Source: DASVEG01 sp035540495
GTDB lineage: Bacteria; Actinomycetota; Acidimicrobiia; Acidimicrobiales; CADCTF01
Reading direction: 5' to 3'
NCBI GenBank assembly: GCA_035540495.1
Contig: DATLGL010000004.1
Coordinates: 1 to 64,000 of the forward strand
DNA: 64,000 bases
Shown piece by piece: positions 41,839 to 50,566 of the stretch. Numbering within the stretch: the stretch's first letter is position 1; each line of letters starts with the position of its first letter. The notes below the pieces were generated by a model. It did no database searches and was not told the DNA's origin. It saw nothing but the letters and a program-made list of their open reading frames with translations. A program made the position numbers and the translations under genes.

Positions 41839-44066
41839 GCGATTAGCTCCGGTCGAAACCGTTCGAGATAGTCGGCATACAACCGCCCGACTTGAAGATG
41901 CGCTGGCAAGGCCTCCGTCATTTCCGCGAGCGCTTCCTCGGATTCAGTCACTAGCCACACGTGTGTGACATCAGTTCGCTTCTCGAGTTCCGCTGCGAAG
42001 CGGCGGAAGCGTGATGCCCTCAGCAGTACGGCGAACGGGCAGTCCGGCGGCATAACCCAGTGCTCACCCTCGACCGAGTGTGGCACCGGACCGATTGCGC
42101 CAGACGCAAGCCACAGTGTGGGCAAGAGCCGCGGTAGATCTAGTCCCAGTTCGACGTCGTCCCGGTCGAGGTACTCCAACGCAAAGAACTCGACGTTCGC
42201 CTCGAAACCCTCCGCGTATGGTCGATTCGCCGCCCAGCTGTGCTTTCCTCGTACCGGAAGGCCGTCCGGGCGGCGCCCGGAAACGACGGCTTTCGCACGG
42301 GGCAGAGTGACTGACTCGAAGATGCCGTGCGCTTCGAACTCAGCGTCGCCGGGGAAGTGCCCTTCCTTCGCGAGACGCTGCGCTGTCTTCTGATCAACCT
42401 CGTTGTTCGTGACGACTATGCAACGACGAGTCCCCTCGTCCATTGCGTTCAATAGCAAGGTCGCGTGCAGAGTCGTACCCGACCCGCCGAAGAAGTCCAG
42501 GATGACTGCATCCGTGCGCCGACCGACGACAGTCGCAAGCGTGTCACGGACCGCATACACGGACTTCGGGAAAGGAAACGCGCCTGACCTTCCGAGAAAC
42601 GCCTTTAGCACGAGAGTGCCATTCGACCCGGCGTCGTATGACGGATGCCACCAAATCGTACGCTCCCGAAATCGCTCCTTGGTTCGGCGAACGCGGTAGG
42701 CGTTGATCGGGTACGTCCCACGCTGTCGGTTGTACCTGCCAACCTTGACGTGTCCAGCCGCGATGGCTCGGTTCATCCGCCCGGGTTCCCAGCACCACAC
42801 GCGATGTTCGCCCTCTTGGTCGATCGGCCATACGGGAACCAGGCCCTCGACTGAATCGAAGTCCGGCTCCAGGAAGTTGCCGTCTGCATCCCGGCCCAGC
42901 ACTTCTCCGGCCCGGACCGGAACGTGCTTCTTCGGGTCTATGAAGATCGGATAGAACTGGCGTTCCCTCTGATGGCGGAAGCTGGTCGCTTGTCCTGTCC
43001 GTTGTGCGCCGCGCCAGTAGCCGTTCGAGTCGACAGGAGTGCTCCCCGCCTCGTCTTCTTGTTCCTCGTCGTCATCCTCATCGTCGTCAACGTCGTCCGT
43101 GGCTTCTACACCCAGGGCTGCAAGGTCCGCGCCGGTGAGGTCAACCCCCGCCGCCTCGAGGCGCTCCACGATGTCGGGAACGGCACGCACGACGTCCGCG
43201 AGCAGCGGATGGGCGGAGCTTTGGGGCCGCAGGTGGTCGAAGTAAAGCTCCCGTGCCTCCACAAGGTCGTGACCATCTGGCACCACGAAGAGTGCATGCT
43301 CTTCGATGACACCGAAGTTGCCAGACTTCCCAGTGCTGCCGCGTGAATTGATCACAATCGAAACGAGGTAACGGTTGTACTCGGCGAACAAGTGAGGCCG
43401 TTCGAGCAGCATCCCGAGATGATGAAGCTCATGCTCGTCGATGGTGATGATCAATACGCCGTCAGGCTTGAGCAGCTGCTTAGCAAGGCGCAGCCTCTTC
43501 TCCATGAAGCTGAGCCATTTACTATGCCGCCACGTGTCGTTGTCGTCGACGAACCGGTTGTTGTACTTCCACGCTCCATCACCACCGACGTTGTACGGCG
43601 GATCGATGTAGATACAGTCAACCGACCCCCGTAGTCCGAATAGCATCAGTTGTAGAGCGTGGAAGTTCTCGCCGTCGATGACCACATGCGATGGTGCATC
43701 GCTGGGTCCTTTTCTGAGTGAATCGCGCTGCTGTAACGCCGGAAACATCGGCTCGCCCATACGTTTCAGCACCAACAGGTCGCTAATCAGAGCTTCGCTC
43801 TCGGTGTGGTCGTCGAGGTCTCGGAGCTTCGCTGACTTCCCTCGCAGGGCTTCGACACGGAACAGCCGGGCGGACTCATGATGCCGAATCGTGACGATCG
43901 AACCCGGCACAGCCGGCAGGCCGACGAGGGCAGCCATCTCGGGGATGTGTTCCTCGAACACGAGCCCGAAAGGCACCCGGCGTTTGAGTTCGGCCACCGC
44001 CGCAGCGAGTTCGGATCGGAGAGCGCCGTCAGCAATCTTCGAAATCAGATCTTCGACCCTGGCCAT
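41835..44066 (-). CDS. mod: Type III-like DNA methyltransferase (Mod)
   Basis: 743 residues from ATG 44066; an ATG 23 codons earlier exists but lies in weaker sequence. Beta-class order of motifs: motif IV DCIYIDPPYNVGGDG near 155, then motif I FFGGSGTTLHATLLLN much later. The target recognition region between them carries an acidic linker (DDVDDDEDDDEEQEDE). It methylates adenine in a specific sequence and gives Res its specificity. The pair sits inside the conjugation block, where it may protect and stabilise the element. Confidence 0.88.
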   Translation of the reverse strand: MARVEDLISKIADGALRSELAAAVAELKRRVPFGLVFEEHIPEMAALVGLPAVPGSIVTIRHHESARLFRVEALRGKSAKLRDLDDHTESEALISDLLVLKRMGEPMFPALQQRDSLRKGPSDAPSHVVIDGENFHALQLMLFGLRGSVDCIYIDPPYNVGGDGAWKYNNRFVDDNDTWRHSKWLSFMEKRLRLAKQLLKPDGVLIITIDEHELHHLGMLLERPHLFAEYNRYLVSIVINSRGSTGKSGNFGVIEEHALFVVPDGHDLVEARELYFDHLRPQSSAHPLLADVVRAVPDIVERLEAAGVDLTGADLAALGVEATDDVDDDEDDDEEQEDEAGSTPVDSNGYWRGAQRTGQATSFRHQRERQFYPIFIDPKKHVPVRAGEVLGRDADGNFLEPDFDSVEGLVPVWPIDQEGEHRVWCWEPGRMNRAIAAGHVKVGRYNRQRGTYPINAYRVRRTKERFRERTIWWHPSYDAGSNGTLVLKAFLGRSGAFPFPKSVYAVRDTLATVVGRRTDAVILDFFGGSGTTLHATLLLNAMDEGTRRCIVVTNNEVDQKTAQRLAKEGHFPGDAEFEAHGIFESVTLPRAKAVVSGRRPDGLPVRGKHSWAANRPYAEGFEANVEFFALEYLDRDDVELGLDLPRLLPTLWLASGAIGPVPHSVEGEHWVMPPDCPFAVLLRASRFRRFAAELEKRTDVTHVWLVTESEEALAEMTEALPAHLQVGRLYADYLERFRPELIA

Positions 44067-44390
44067 GCCTGGCAGCCCTCCGAGCGTTGCGGTGACGGTT
44101 CGAGCGTAAACAACCGGTCCGACAGAAATGCGCACGTGTGCCCGAGCCCGCTCGATGTACAGGTACTCCGGAGCGCCTGCCGCGCCGCCTAAGACGGCAC
44201 GGGATATGTCGGTCGCGTGCCGGCGTGGGAGCGATCCGGGAGCAGGCGCGTCGACAACGGTGTAGTTGCCGGTTCAGCCGGAGGCGCCAGCCGCTGCATG
44301 TTGGATCCTCAGCAGCGCGGAATGTCGCGACTGCGGGGCGGCAGCGGGGATGTCAGCGACAGAGCGGTGGACCGCAAGCGCGGGCGCTAG
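44067..44390. other. Upstream region of mod and left flank of the IS481 copy
   Basis: 324 bases holding the presumed promoter of mod (minus strand) and, nearest the insertion, the displaced 3' end of the primase frame: joined across the IS it would read S-S-A-R-A-C-G-P-P-L-C-R then stop. No other gene is seen. Confidence 0.5.
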
Positions 44391-45476
44391 CTGTACTCGG
44401 CCGGGACGTTGGTGACGGACGGGTCGTTGACCTGAGAGAAGACCTCCGGTGCAGTGGAGATAGCCGTCTTCACCACCCGGAGGTCTTCATGGGTCACCGT
44501 AACGCTCGTCTCACGTTTCATGGTCGGCTGCTGCTCGTGCAGCGGGTCCGACACCAGCACATGCCGGTCGCTCATGTCGCCAAAGCCATGGGTGTGTCAC
44601 GACAATGCGCTCACCGTTGGCTGGCCCGCTTCGACACCGAAGGCGAAGCCGGCCTCCACGACCGCTCATCGCGACCGCACCACACGCCGACCAAGACGCC
44701 GCGCCGAGTCGAGCGTCGAGTGCTGGCCGCTCGCCGCCAGCATCGCCGCGGCCAGGACTGGTTGGGCGCCGAGCTCGGCGCTGCACCCCGCACTGTGGGG
44801 CGGATCCTCCGTCGCCATGACGTGGCTCGCCTCGCAGCATGCGACCCCATGACCGGCGAGGTCATCCGCTCATCGAAGGCCACCGCGGTCCGCTACGAGC
44901 ACGCCGAGCCCGGCGACCTCCTGCACATGGACGTCAAGAAGATCGGCCGCGTCCCCGACGGCGGCGGATGGCGTGCCCATGGTCGCGAGATGGGATCGAC
45001 GGCGGCCAAGAAGAGAACGAGGATCGGCTACGACTTCGTCCACTCCGTCGTCGACGACCACTCGAGGGTCGCCTACTCCGAGATCCTCGGCGACGAGACC
45101 GCAGCGACCACCGCTGCGTTCTTCCAGCGAGCCATCGCCGAACTCGCCGCCCTCGGCATCACCCGCATCAAGGCCGTGATGACCGACAACGCCTGGAACT
45201 ACACCCACAGCACAGTCTTCGCCGCGATCCTGCGGAATCTCGACGCCCGCCACGTGCTCATCAAGCCGCACTGCCCGTGGCAAAACGGCAAGGTCGAGCG
45301 ATTCAACCGAACCCTTCAGACCGAGTGGGCCTACCGGCACGTGTTCCAGAGCAACGACGACCGCACCGCCGCCCTCGCACCCTGGCTCGACATCTACAAC
45401 AATCACCGCCGCCACAGCGCACTCGGAGGCCTTCCCCCGATCAGCCGACTGTCACCAACCTGATGGCCGGGTACAA
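44391..45476 (+). mobile_element. IS481-family insertion sequence
   Basis: Imperfect terminal inverted repeats: left CTGTACTCGGCC with GTTGGTGAC further in (44391-44425), right GTCACCAAC and GGCCGGGTACAA (45450-45476). CTAG flanks both ends (44387-44390 and 45477-45480), matching the CTAG target preference and duplication known for IS481-type elements. It contains one transposase gene. Confidence 0.85.
44489..45463 (+). CDS. IS481-family transposase
   Basis: 324 residues from ATG 44489, preceded by GGAGGTCTTC. An N-terminal helix-turn-helix (VAKAMGVSRQCAHRWLARFD) is followed by the rve integrase core with DDE residues: Asp in GDLLHMDVKKIGRV, Asp in VMTDNAWNYTHS and Glu in WQNGKVERFNRTLQTEW. 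It ends with the typical YNNHRRHSALGGLPPISRL. It is complete, so the element may still move. Confidence 0.93.
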   Translation: MGHRNARLTFHGRLLLVQRVRHQHMPVAHVAKAMGVSRQCAHRWLARFDTEGEAGLHDRSSRPHHTPTKTPRRVERRVLAARRQHRRGQDWLGAELGAAPRTVGRILRRHDVARLAACDPMTGEVIRSSKATAVRYEHAEPGDLLHMDVKKIGRVPDGGGWRAHGREMGSTAAKKRTRIGYDFVHSVVDDHSRVAYSEILGDETAATTAAFFQRAIAELAALGITRIKAVMTDNAWNYTHSTVFAAILRNLDARHVLIKPHCPWQNGKVERFNRTLQTEWAYRHVFQSNDDRTAALAPWLDIYNNHRRHSALGGLPPISRLSPT

Positions 45477-46333
45477 CTAGATCGGTCGCGCGGTACCGCA
45501 GCACCGGCGGTGAGGCCACGAGTGACAGTGGCCGTTGCTTCGCGCAGCGGCAGGCCTGGGTTGTTGGCTGCGGCGACGAGCGATTGGCGGGTCACGTCGT
45601 GATCGAGCTGTCCTGCGCCGACCAGCTGTCCGAGCTTGAACGCGGCGCGGACGAGCGTCGAGTTCCTAGTTCCGGGCTCGGAGGTCGCCACGAGTGCGAG
45701 CTCGCGCTCGAACGCTGTGCGCGCCCACGCGCTGCCCTCGCGCACCCCCGGATGCGACGACGTGATGTGAGTTGGGAGGGTTGGCCGGATCGCGTCAATG
45801 ATCGAGCGCGGGAGTGGTGCGATCGACCGGACGTCGCCGATGCGGTAGGTGCGGCCACTCGCGTGGCTGGAGGGCGGCGCAACGATGTAGCCGCCGTCTC
45901 CTCGCACGTCGACTCCGGGCCCAAGAAGGCTGGCGCTGTTGCGGACTGGGTGGTCGGGATGGGTGAAGTAGAGGTGCCAGCCTCCACCGCCCGTGCGGAT
46001 GACGCGTGTGTCGAGTACGGCAGGGTCTCGATCGGCGAGGTCGGCCAGCGCGTGGTGGCCGCGGTGCCGGATGTCGATGTCGAGGACGACGAGGTTGGAT
46101 GCCATCCCGGTGCGGATGCCGATGTTCCCTTGCGGCCAGCGTGTCCACCATCGGCGGATCTGGTCGATGTCGGTGGTTGCTTCGTGGAGACCGTGACGTA
46201 CTCGCGGGTGTTTCGCAGGGCTGGAGCAGTCGGCGCGGCCGCAACTGCATCTCCCGGCTATCGCGGTGTGAAGAGGGAGAACGGCGCGGCCTTCAGCGGC
46301 GTAGCCGACGGCTGCCTCGAGAAGGTCGCTCAT
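45452..46333 (-). CDS. Bifunctional primase/polymerase (prim-pol), 3' end altered by IS
   Basis: 293 residues from ATG 46333. Prim-pol N-terminal domain: RAVLPLHTA, the zinc-like CSCGRADCSSPAKHPR, catalytic NLVVLDIDIRHRGHHA and GGGGWHLYF, GPGVDVRGDGGYIVAPPS. A helical C-terminal part follows. It may prime the transferred strand or support element replication. The last 9 residues come from the right end of the IS481 copy; without it the frame would end about three codons later than now, with a different tail. The change is small, so the enzyme is probably active. Confidence 0.85.
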   Translation of the reverse strand: MSDLLEAAVGYAAEGRAVLPLHTAIAGRCSCGRADCSSPAKHPRVRHGLHEATTDIDQIRRWWTRWPQGNIGIRTGMASNLVVLDIDIRHRGHHALADLADRDPAVLDTRVIRTGGGGWHLYFTHPDHPVRNSASLLGPGVDVRGDGGYIVAPPSSHASGRTYRIGDVRSIAPLPRSIIDAIRPTLPTHITSSHPGVREGSAWARTAFERELALVATSEPGTRNSTLVRAAFKLGQLVGAGQLDHDVTRQSLVAAANNPGLPLREATATVTRGLTAGAAVPRDRSSCTRPSGW

Positions 46334-47955
46334 TGTTGACGTCCCGGCGAGGGTCGGAGCCGCACACGGGCGGGGAGGTGGTGTCCGTAGAGGAGGAGCG
46401 CTTCATGGGGCGCGATGCGACGGAGCGTGTCGGGCGGGGCGGCGCGCCGCCACCCGAGGGTTTCGTTGATCGTTCTCCCGCCATCGCTGTGGCTGGTGGT
46501 GGTGGTGTCGCGGTCTTCTTCATCGCCGATGAGCGCAGCGAGGGTGTCGAGGGTGTCGCGATCGGCGATGCCGGACCCGAACAGCTTCGCTCGGTGGTTG
46601 TTCACGACCGTCGCTGCAAGGGCGCCGTAGCGACTCTTGATCTGGGCGAGGTCTTGCCAGACGGTGACGAGGGAGATGCCGTGTGATCTCGCGGTGGCGG
46701 CCCACGTCGGGAGTTCTGCGAGTGGCGCCATCGTCCCGGCCTCATCGAGCAGCGCGAGGAGCGGCTGGTCGAGGGTTCCGCTGCTGCGGTTGGCGGTGTC
46801 GAATGCGGTGCGGATGGCGTCGGCGACGAGGACGGCGAGCACGGGGCGGAGGCGGGCTTGGTCGTGGGCTGCGCTGACGACGTAGATCGTGTTGGGTCCG
46901 GCGAGCCATTCGTCGAGGTTGATGGTCGAGTGTTCGGCGAGGGCGGCGACATGGGGATCGGCGTAGCCCGCGAGGACGGTCTCGACGGTTGAGGTGATGG
47001 AGGCGACGAGGCGTTCGTCCTTGCCCCACAGCCCGTGGAGCACGCGGAGCGCGTCCTGCGCCTTGTGGTCGCTCAAGATCTGGAGCGCCTCGGTTGGGTG
47101 GGTGTCGACCCAGCGCACGACCGTCCCGACGGGTTCGCTGGCGAGGGCTGCTGCGAAAAGGTATGGCGCGAGGGCGCGGCGCGCTTGTGCGTACCAGTAG
47201 TCGCCGTCGGCGAGCGTGGTGGTCGCGGGTTGGGCGGCGTCGGTGAGCCATGCGGCGACGCGTTGCGCGCCGGCCCAGGTGCGGCAGGTCGCGAGGGGTG
47301 ACCAGCCGTCGTCGTGGGCGGTGATGTTGGCGGGGTCGTAGACCCAGACGCGGCCGATCGCGCGGCGCGCGTCGATCGTGGCGGCGAGGAGGTCGGTTTT
47401 GACGCTGGTGGCGATGACGGGTCCCCGCCATTCGCGGAGGTTCGGGATCGCGAACCCTGCCGTCTTTCCGCAGCCGGTTGGTCCGACGACCAGTGCGCTG
47501 ACGCCCGGTTCTGCGGCGACGAGCCTGCGTCCGACGGTCCCGATCGTGACGCGTCCGGCGGTGGGCTCGGCGACGGCCAGGGAGCGCAGGTGCGGGCCTC
47601 GTCCGACACCGACGCCGACGGCCATGCCGAGCGACCCGCGACGTCCTTTCGGGCGTCGCCGCCATTCGACGATCGCAGCGACAGACGCGGCGACCGCTCC
47701 GATGACCACGACCTGCGTGATCCAATAGGTGACGGGTCCAGCGGAGAATGGGTGCGGCCATGCATGGCCGGGGTCGCCGATCGTGTGCGGCAGGCGAGTG
47801 AGTGCAACCGCGGCATCGGTGAAGGACGGGACTCGTGCCCCGAGCAGGAGACCGATGGCGGCGGCGGTCGCCCAGGTGCAGGCGCTCGCGGCGGCGAACA
47901 CGAGTAGGGCGCCGATGGCGAGGTCCTCGAGCGGAGATCGCGTCTTGGTGGTCAT
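46330..47955 (-). CDS. VirD4/TraG-type coupling protein
   Basis: 541 residues from ATG 47955. Two N-terminal membrane helices (about 13-35 and 75-92) are followed by the ATPase: Walker A LVVGPTGCGKTAGFAIPNL, VIATSVKTDLL, YDPANI, Walker B LLALLDEAGTMAPLAELPTW, and a TraM-recognition-like end (SLVTVWQDLAQIKSRYG, VVNNHRAKLFGSG). It brings the relaxase-DNA complex to the secretion channel. The start overlaps the VirB4 stop and its stop overlaps the primase start, each by ATGA. Confidence 0.92.
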   Translation of the reverse strand: MTTKTRSPLEDLAIGALLVFAAASACTWATAAAIGLLLGARVPSFTDAAVALTRLPHTIGDPGHAWPHPFSAGPVTYWITQVVVIGAVAASVAAIVEWRRRPKGRRGSLGMAVGVGVGRGPHLRSLAVAEPTAGRVTIGTVGRRLVAAEPGVSALVVGPTGCGKTAGFAIPNLREWRGPVIATSVKTDLLAATIDARRAIGRVWVYDPANITAHDDGWSPLATCRTWAGAQRVAAWLTDAAQPATTTLADGDYWYAQARRALAPYLFAAALASEPVGTVVRWVDTHPTEALQILSDHKAQDALRVLHGLWGKDERLVASITSTVETVLAGYADPHVAALAEHSTINLDEWLAGPNTIYVVSAAHDQARLRPVLAVLVADAIRTAFDTANRSSGTLDQPLLALLDEAGTMAPLAELPTWAATARSHGISLVTVWQDLAQIKSRYGALAATVVNNHRAKLFGSGIADRDTLDTLAALIGDEEDRDTTTTSHSDGGRTINETLGWRRAAPPDTLRRIAPHEALLLYGHHLPARVRLRPSPGRQQ

Positions 47956-49220
47956 GGGCGCATGCGGTGGTCGGTATCGGCGAGGTCGCGGTCGCTATTC
48001 GCGAGGTAGGTGGAGACGACGGCGGTGTGGGCGCCGACCTTCCAGAGTGCGCGGCCGCGGGCGAGGCGCCCGATGAGATCGGTCTCGGGTTCGGTGAGGC
48101 CGAGAAGGGCACGTGCGTCGGGTGCCTGGTCGGCGGCTTGGCGGAACACGATTCGTGTCGCAGCGTCAGCCAGGAGTCCTGCTGCGACTTTGCTGGTGGC
48201 GGTGCCGTCGTCGGCTTGGGCGCGAAGGTCGCTGAGGCGGTGGACGACGGCGATGTTCGCGACGCCTTGGGCGCGGCCGAGCTTGAAGCTGGCTTGTAGG
48301 AACCGGGCGGTGCGCGGGTCGGCGAGCACGGCCCATGCCTCGTCGAGAACGAGGATGCGGCGCGGTCCGTCCGGGGCTGCGAGCGCGGCGGTGAGCCATC
48401 CGGTGGTGGCGACGAGCACGGCCCGGAGTGCTTCGGGGTCGCCGTGGACGGCGGAGAGGTCGATGACGATCCCGGGTGCGTCCCAGTCGATCGGGTGGGT
48501 GGTCTGCGTGTCGAACATGCCGCGCAGGCTGCGGTCGAGGAGCTTGCCGAGCGCGAAGCGTGCGCTTTCGATGGTGTGCGCGAGCTCGCTGGGGGTCCGT
48601 CCGGCGAGGGATGCCATGTGGGTGGTGGGGGAGACGAGCAGCCGGACGAGGTCGTGCAGCGTTGCGTTGCGTGTGGTGGAGAGGTGGGTGAGGGCCCAGC
48701 CGATGGCGGCGTCCTCAAGCGGGAGGAGCTCGCGTGCCAAGACGGCGCCGGCGAGCGCGGCGACCATGGCTGCCTGGCGGCGGGCGACTTCGGCGGTGCC
48801 GACCTCGCCGGCGGCGGGGCCGGGGTCGAGCGGGTTGATGCGGCTGGACCCACCGGGCGCGAGGCGCAGGGTGCTGTAGCCGAGGGTGGCGGCGAGTTCG
48901 AGGTATTCGCCTTTGGGGTCGCACACGGCAGCCCAACGGTTCCGGACGGCGCACGCCCGCGAGAGGAGCGCCTTGACGGTGGCGGACTTGCCGGTGCCGG
49001 GCTCGCCGACGATGAGCGCGTTCGGGTTGGTGACGAGCTCTGCGGCGTAGGCGTCGAACGGGTCGAACGCGAAGGGAGCGCCGCCGGCGAGGTGGTCGAC
49101 GCCGATGAACACGCCCGGTGCGCCGAGCCCGCCGCCGGTCAGGAACGGGTAGATCGCCTGCGCGTTCGCGAGCGACGCGTGGTGGTGGACCAGCCGCAGT
49201 CGGCGTCTCATGCCCACCAC
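47952..49220 (-). CDS. VirB4/TraE-type secretion ATPase
   Basis: 422 residues from ATG 49220. Walker A IVGEPGTGKSATVKALLSRA and Walker B RRILVLDEAWAVL are clear, with KGEYLELAATLGY and the arginine-finger region TRIVFRQAADQAPDARALLG. It lacks the long N-terminal domain of Gram-negative VirB4; in this operon that part is supplied by the upstream protein at 49208-50566. It powers assembly of the type IV secretion channel. Confidence 0.9.
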   Translation of the reverse strand: MVGMRRRLRLVHHHASLANAQAIYPFLTGGGLGAPGVFIGVDHLAGGAPFAFDPFDAYAAELVTNPNALIVGEPGTGKSATVKALLSRACAVRNRWAAVCDPKGEYLELAATLGYSTLRLAPGGSSRINPLDPGPAAGEVGTAEVARRQAAMVAALAGAVLARELLPLEDAAIGWALTHLSTTRNATLHDLVRLLVSPTTHMASLAGRTPSELAHTIESARFALGKLLDRSLRGMFDTQTTHPIDWDAPGIVIDLSAVHGDPEALRAVLVATTGWLTAALAAPDGPRRILVLDEAWAVLADPRTARFLQASFKLGRAQGVANIAVVHRLSDLRAQADDGTATSKVAAGLLADAATRIVFRQAADQAPDARALLGLTEPETDLIGRLARGRALWKVGAHTAVVSTYLANSDRDLADTDHRMRP

Positions 49221-50566
49221 CCCTCGTCAACAACGTCAGCGGGAAGCGGCAAGGTTGCGGCGACGGCGAGGTGGTGGCGTCCGTCGAGGCGGCGCAGCTC
49301 CAGGCCGCACCGCGCTGCGGCCGCTTCGAGCTCTGATGACCGTTCGGAGAGCTGCTCGGGTGTGGGTGCGGTGGCGGTGAGGATCGCAGCGAAGGACACT
49401 TCGCCGTAGCCGTCGACGAGCTCGGCCTCACGAGCGTCGAGCAGCGCAGCAGCGCGTGCACTTCGATGGCTCACGCGAAACCCGGCACGGTCGCGTTGGA
49501 TGCGATCGGTCGCCAGGCGCACCGCTTCCCGATCGACCCGGCGTCGCGATACGCGCGGTGGCACCGGTGTGAGCGACACCGAGAACGTGCGCGTCCCCGC
49601 CGCGCCGACGAGCAGCGATTCCAACCACGCCGCGTGCACACCGGCGCGAGGCCACTCGGTCACCTCCCACGCCCGGTGATGTTCACCGAGCAGCGCGGAG
49701 ATCCACTCCGCGGTGTCGGTCAGCTCTGCCTCACCGTGCGCCGTGATGTCGGCAAGTGTCCGCGAGAGACGACGCTCGGGCGGCGACGGCTGTAACCGCT
49801 GGTCAACCGTCCGATGGACGTCGCGCCGACCGAGCGGCGTCGCGTCGAGCCCCGCGAGTTCGAGCCGCTGGATGAACAGCCGCAGCTCCTCCGCGACGGC
49901 GCGCTCGACGCGATCGGGGTGCGACCCACGCACTCGTCTGGTGTCGATGATGACGGTGACGATCACCTCGACGGTCGTGAACGAACGACCGGCGTCTTGA
50001 ACCAACGCGCGATACGCGGCGGGTCCATCGACTCGGATCGAGCTCGGTGCCGTCGGCCCCGACCAACACGTCACGACCACACGCGCGACCGGCGATCCGT
50101 CAACGCAGAAGGCACCGAGGGCCGCGCCCCAGGCCGCCAGCAGGCGGTCCTGATCGGCGGCCTCGGCCAGGGCGAACGACCTTCCCCGAACTCGCAGCGA
50201 CGCTGATGCGTGCCGCGAGGACCGGGTAACGGCGATCGGTGTCGACGACCACGGCACGCCCATCTCCACGATGTGGATGTCGCCGCTGATCAACGCTCGG
50301 CGGCCGACCGGCTGCCTCCGGTTGCGGGCGAGGGCCAGGACTGCGGCCACTGCGTCCCACGTGGGCATTCCCGACACCCGGATGAACGAGGCCGCGACAC
50401 CGGCCGCGACGAACACCACCGCAACTGCAAGGGGGAGCGCCGCCCAGAGGCACGCGCTCGCCGCGATCCCAGCTGCCGCAAGGCTCAGGCACTGGCCACC
50501 GCTCAGCCCGAGCAGCCATCCCGTGGCGTCGCGCGGAGCGAATTGATAGGCCCTGGCGTCAGCCAC
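49208..50566 (-). CDS. SCO6880/PrgI-like type IV secretion membrane protein
   Basis: 452 residues from ATG 50566. A PrgI/VirB3-like head has two membrane helices (about 22-41 and 43-64, ACLWAALPLAVAVVFVAAGVAASFI split across the pair). The long cytoplasmic part includes REVRLATDRIQRDRAGFRVS-like sequence (VRLATDRIQRDRAGFRVS) and YGEVSFAAILTATAPTPEQL, resembling the N-terminal domain of VirB4. This matches the SCO6880-type proteins of actinobacterial conjugation loci, in which PrgI and VirB4-N are fused. It overlaps its neighbours on both sides. Confidence 0.82.
   Translation of the reverse strand: MADARAYQFAPRDATGWLLGLSGGQCLSLAAAGIAASACLWAALPLAVAVVFVAAGVAASFIRVSGMPTWDAVAAVLALARNRRQPVGRRALISGDIHIVEMGVPWSSTPIAVTRSSRHASASLRVRGRSFALAEAADQDRLLAAWGAALGAFCVDGSPVARVVVTCWSGPTAPSSIRVDGPAAYRALVQDAGRSFTTVEVIVTVIIDTRRVRGSHPDRVERAVAEELRLFIQRLELAGLDATPLGRRDVHRTVDQRLQPSPPERRLSRTLADITAHGEAELTDTAEWISALLGEHHRAWEVTEWPRAGVHAAWLESLLVGAAGTRTFSVSLTPVPPRVSRRRVDREAVRLATDRIQRDRAGFRVSHRSARAAALLDAREAELVDGYGEVSFAAILTATAPTPEQLSERSSELEAAAARCGLELRRLDGRHHLAVAATLPLPADVVDEGWWA

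Noticed and set aside
44870..45415. Long minus-strand frame opposite the IS481 transposase
   Set aside because: It is the complement of a strongly supported transposase; such long antisense frames are common in G+C-rich DNA.
46742..48853. 703-codon minus-strand frame across virB4 and the coupling gene
   Set aside because: It is Pro/Arg/Ser-rich without domains and overlaps two well-supported ATPase genes in another frame.
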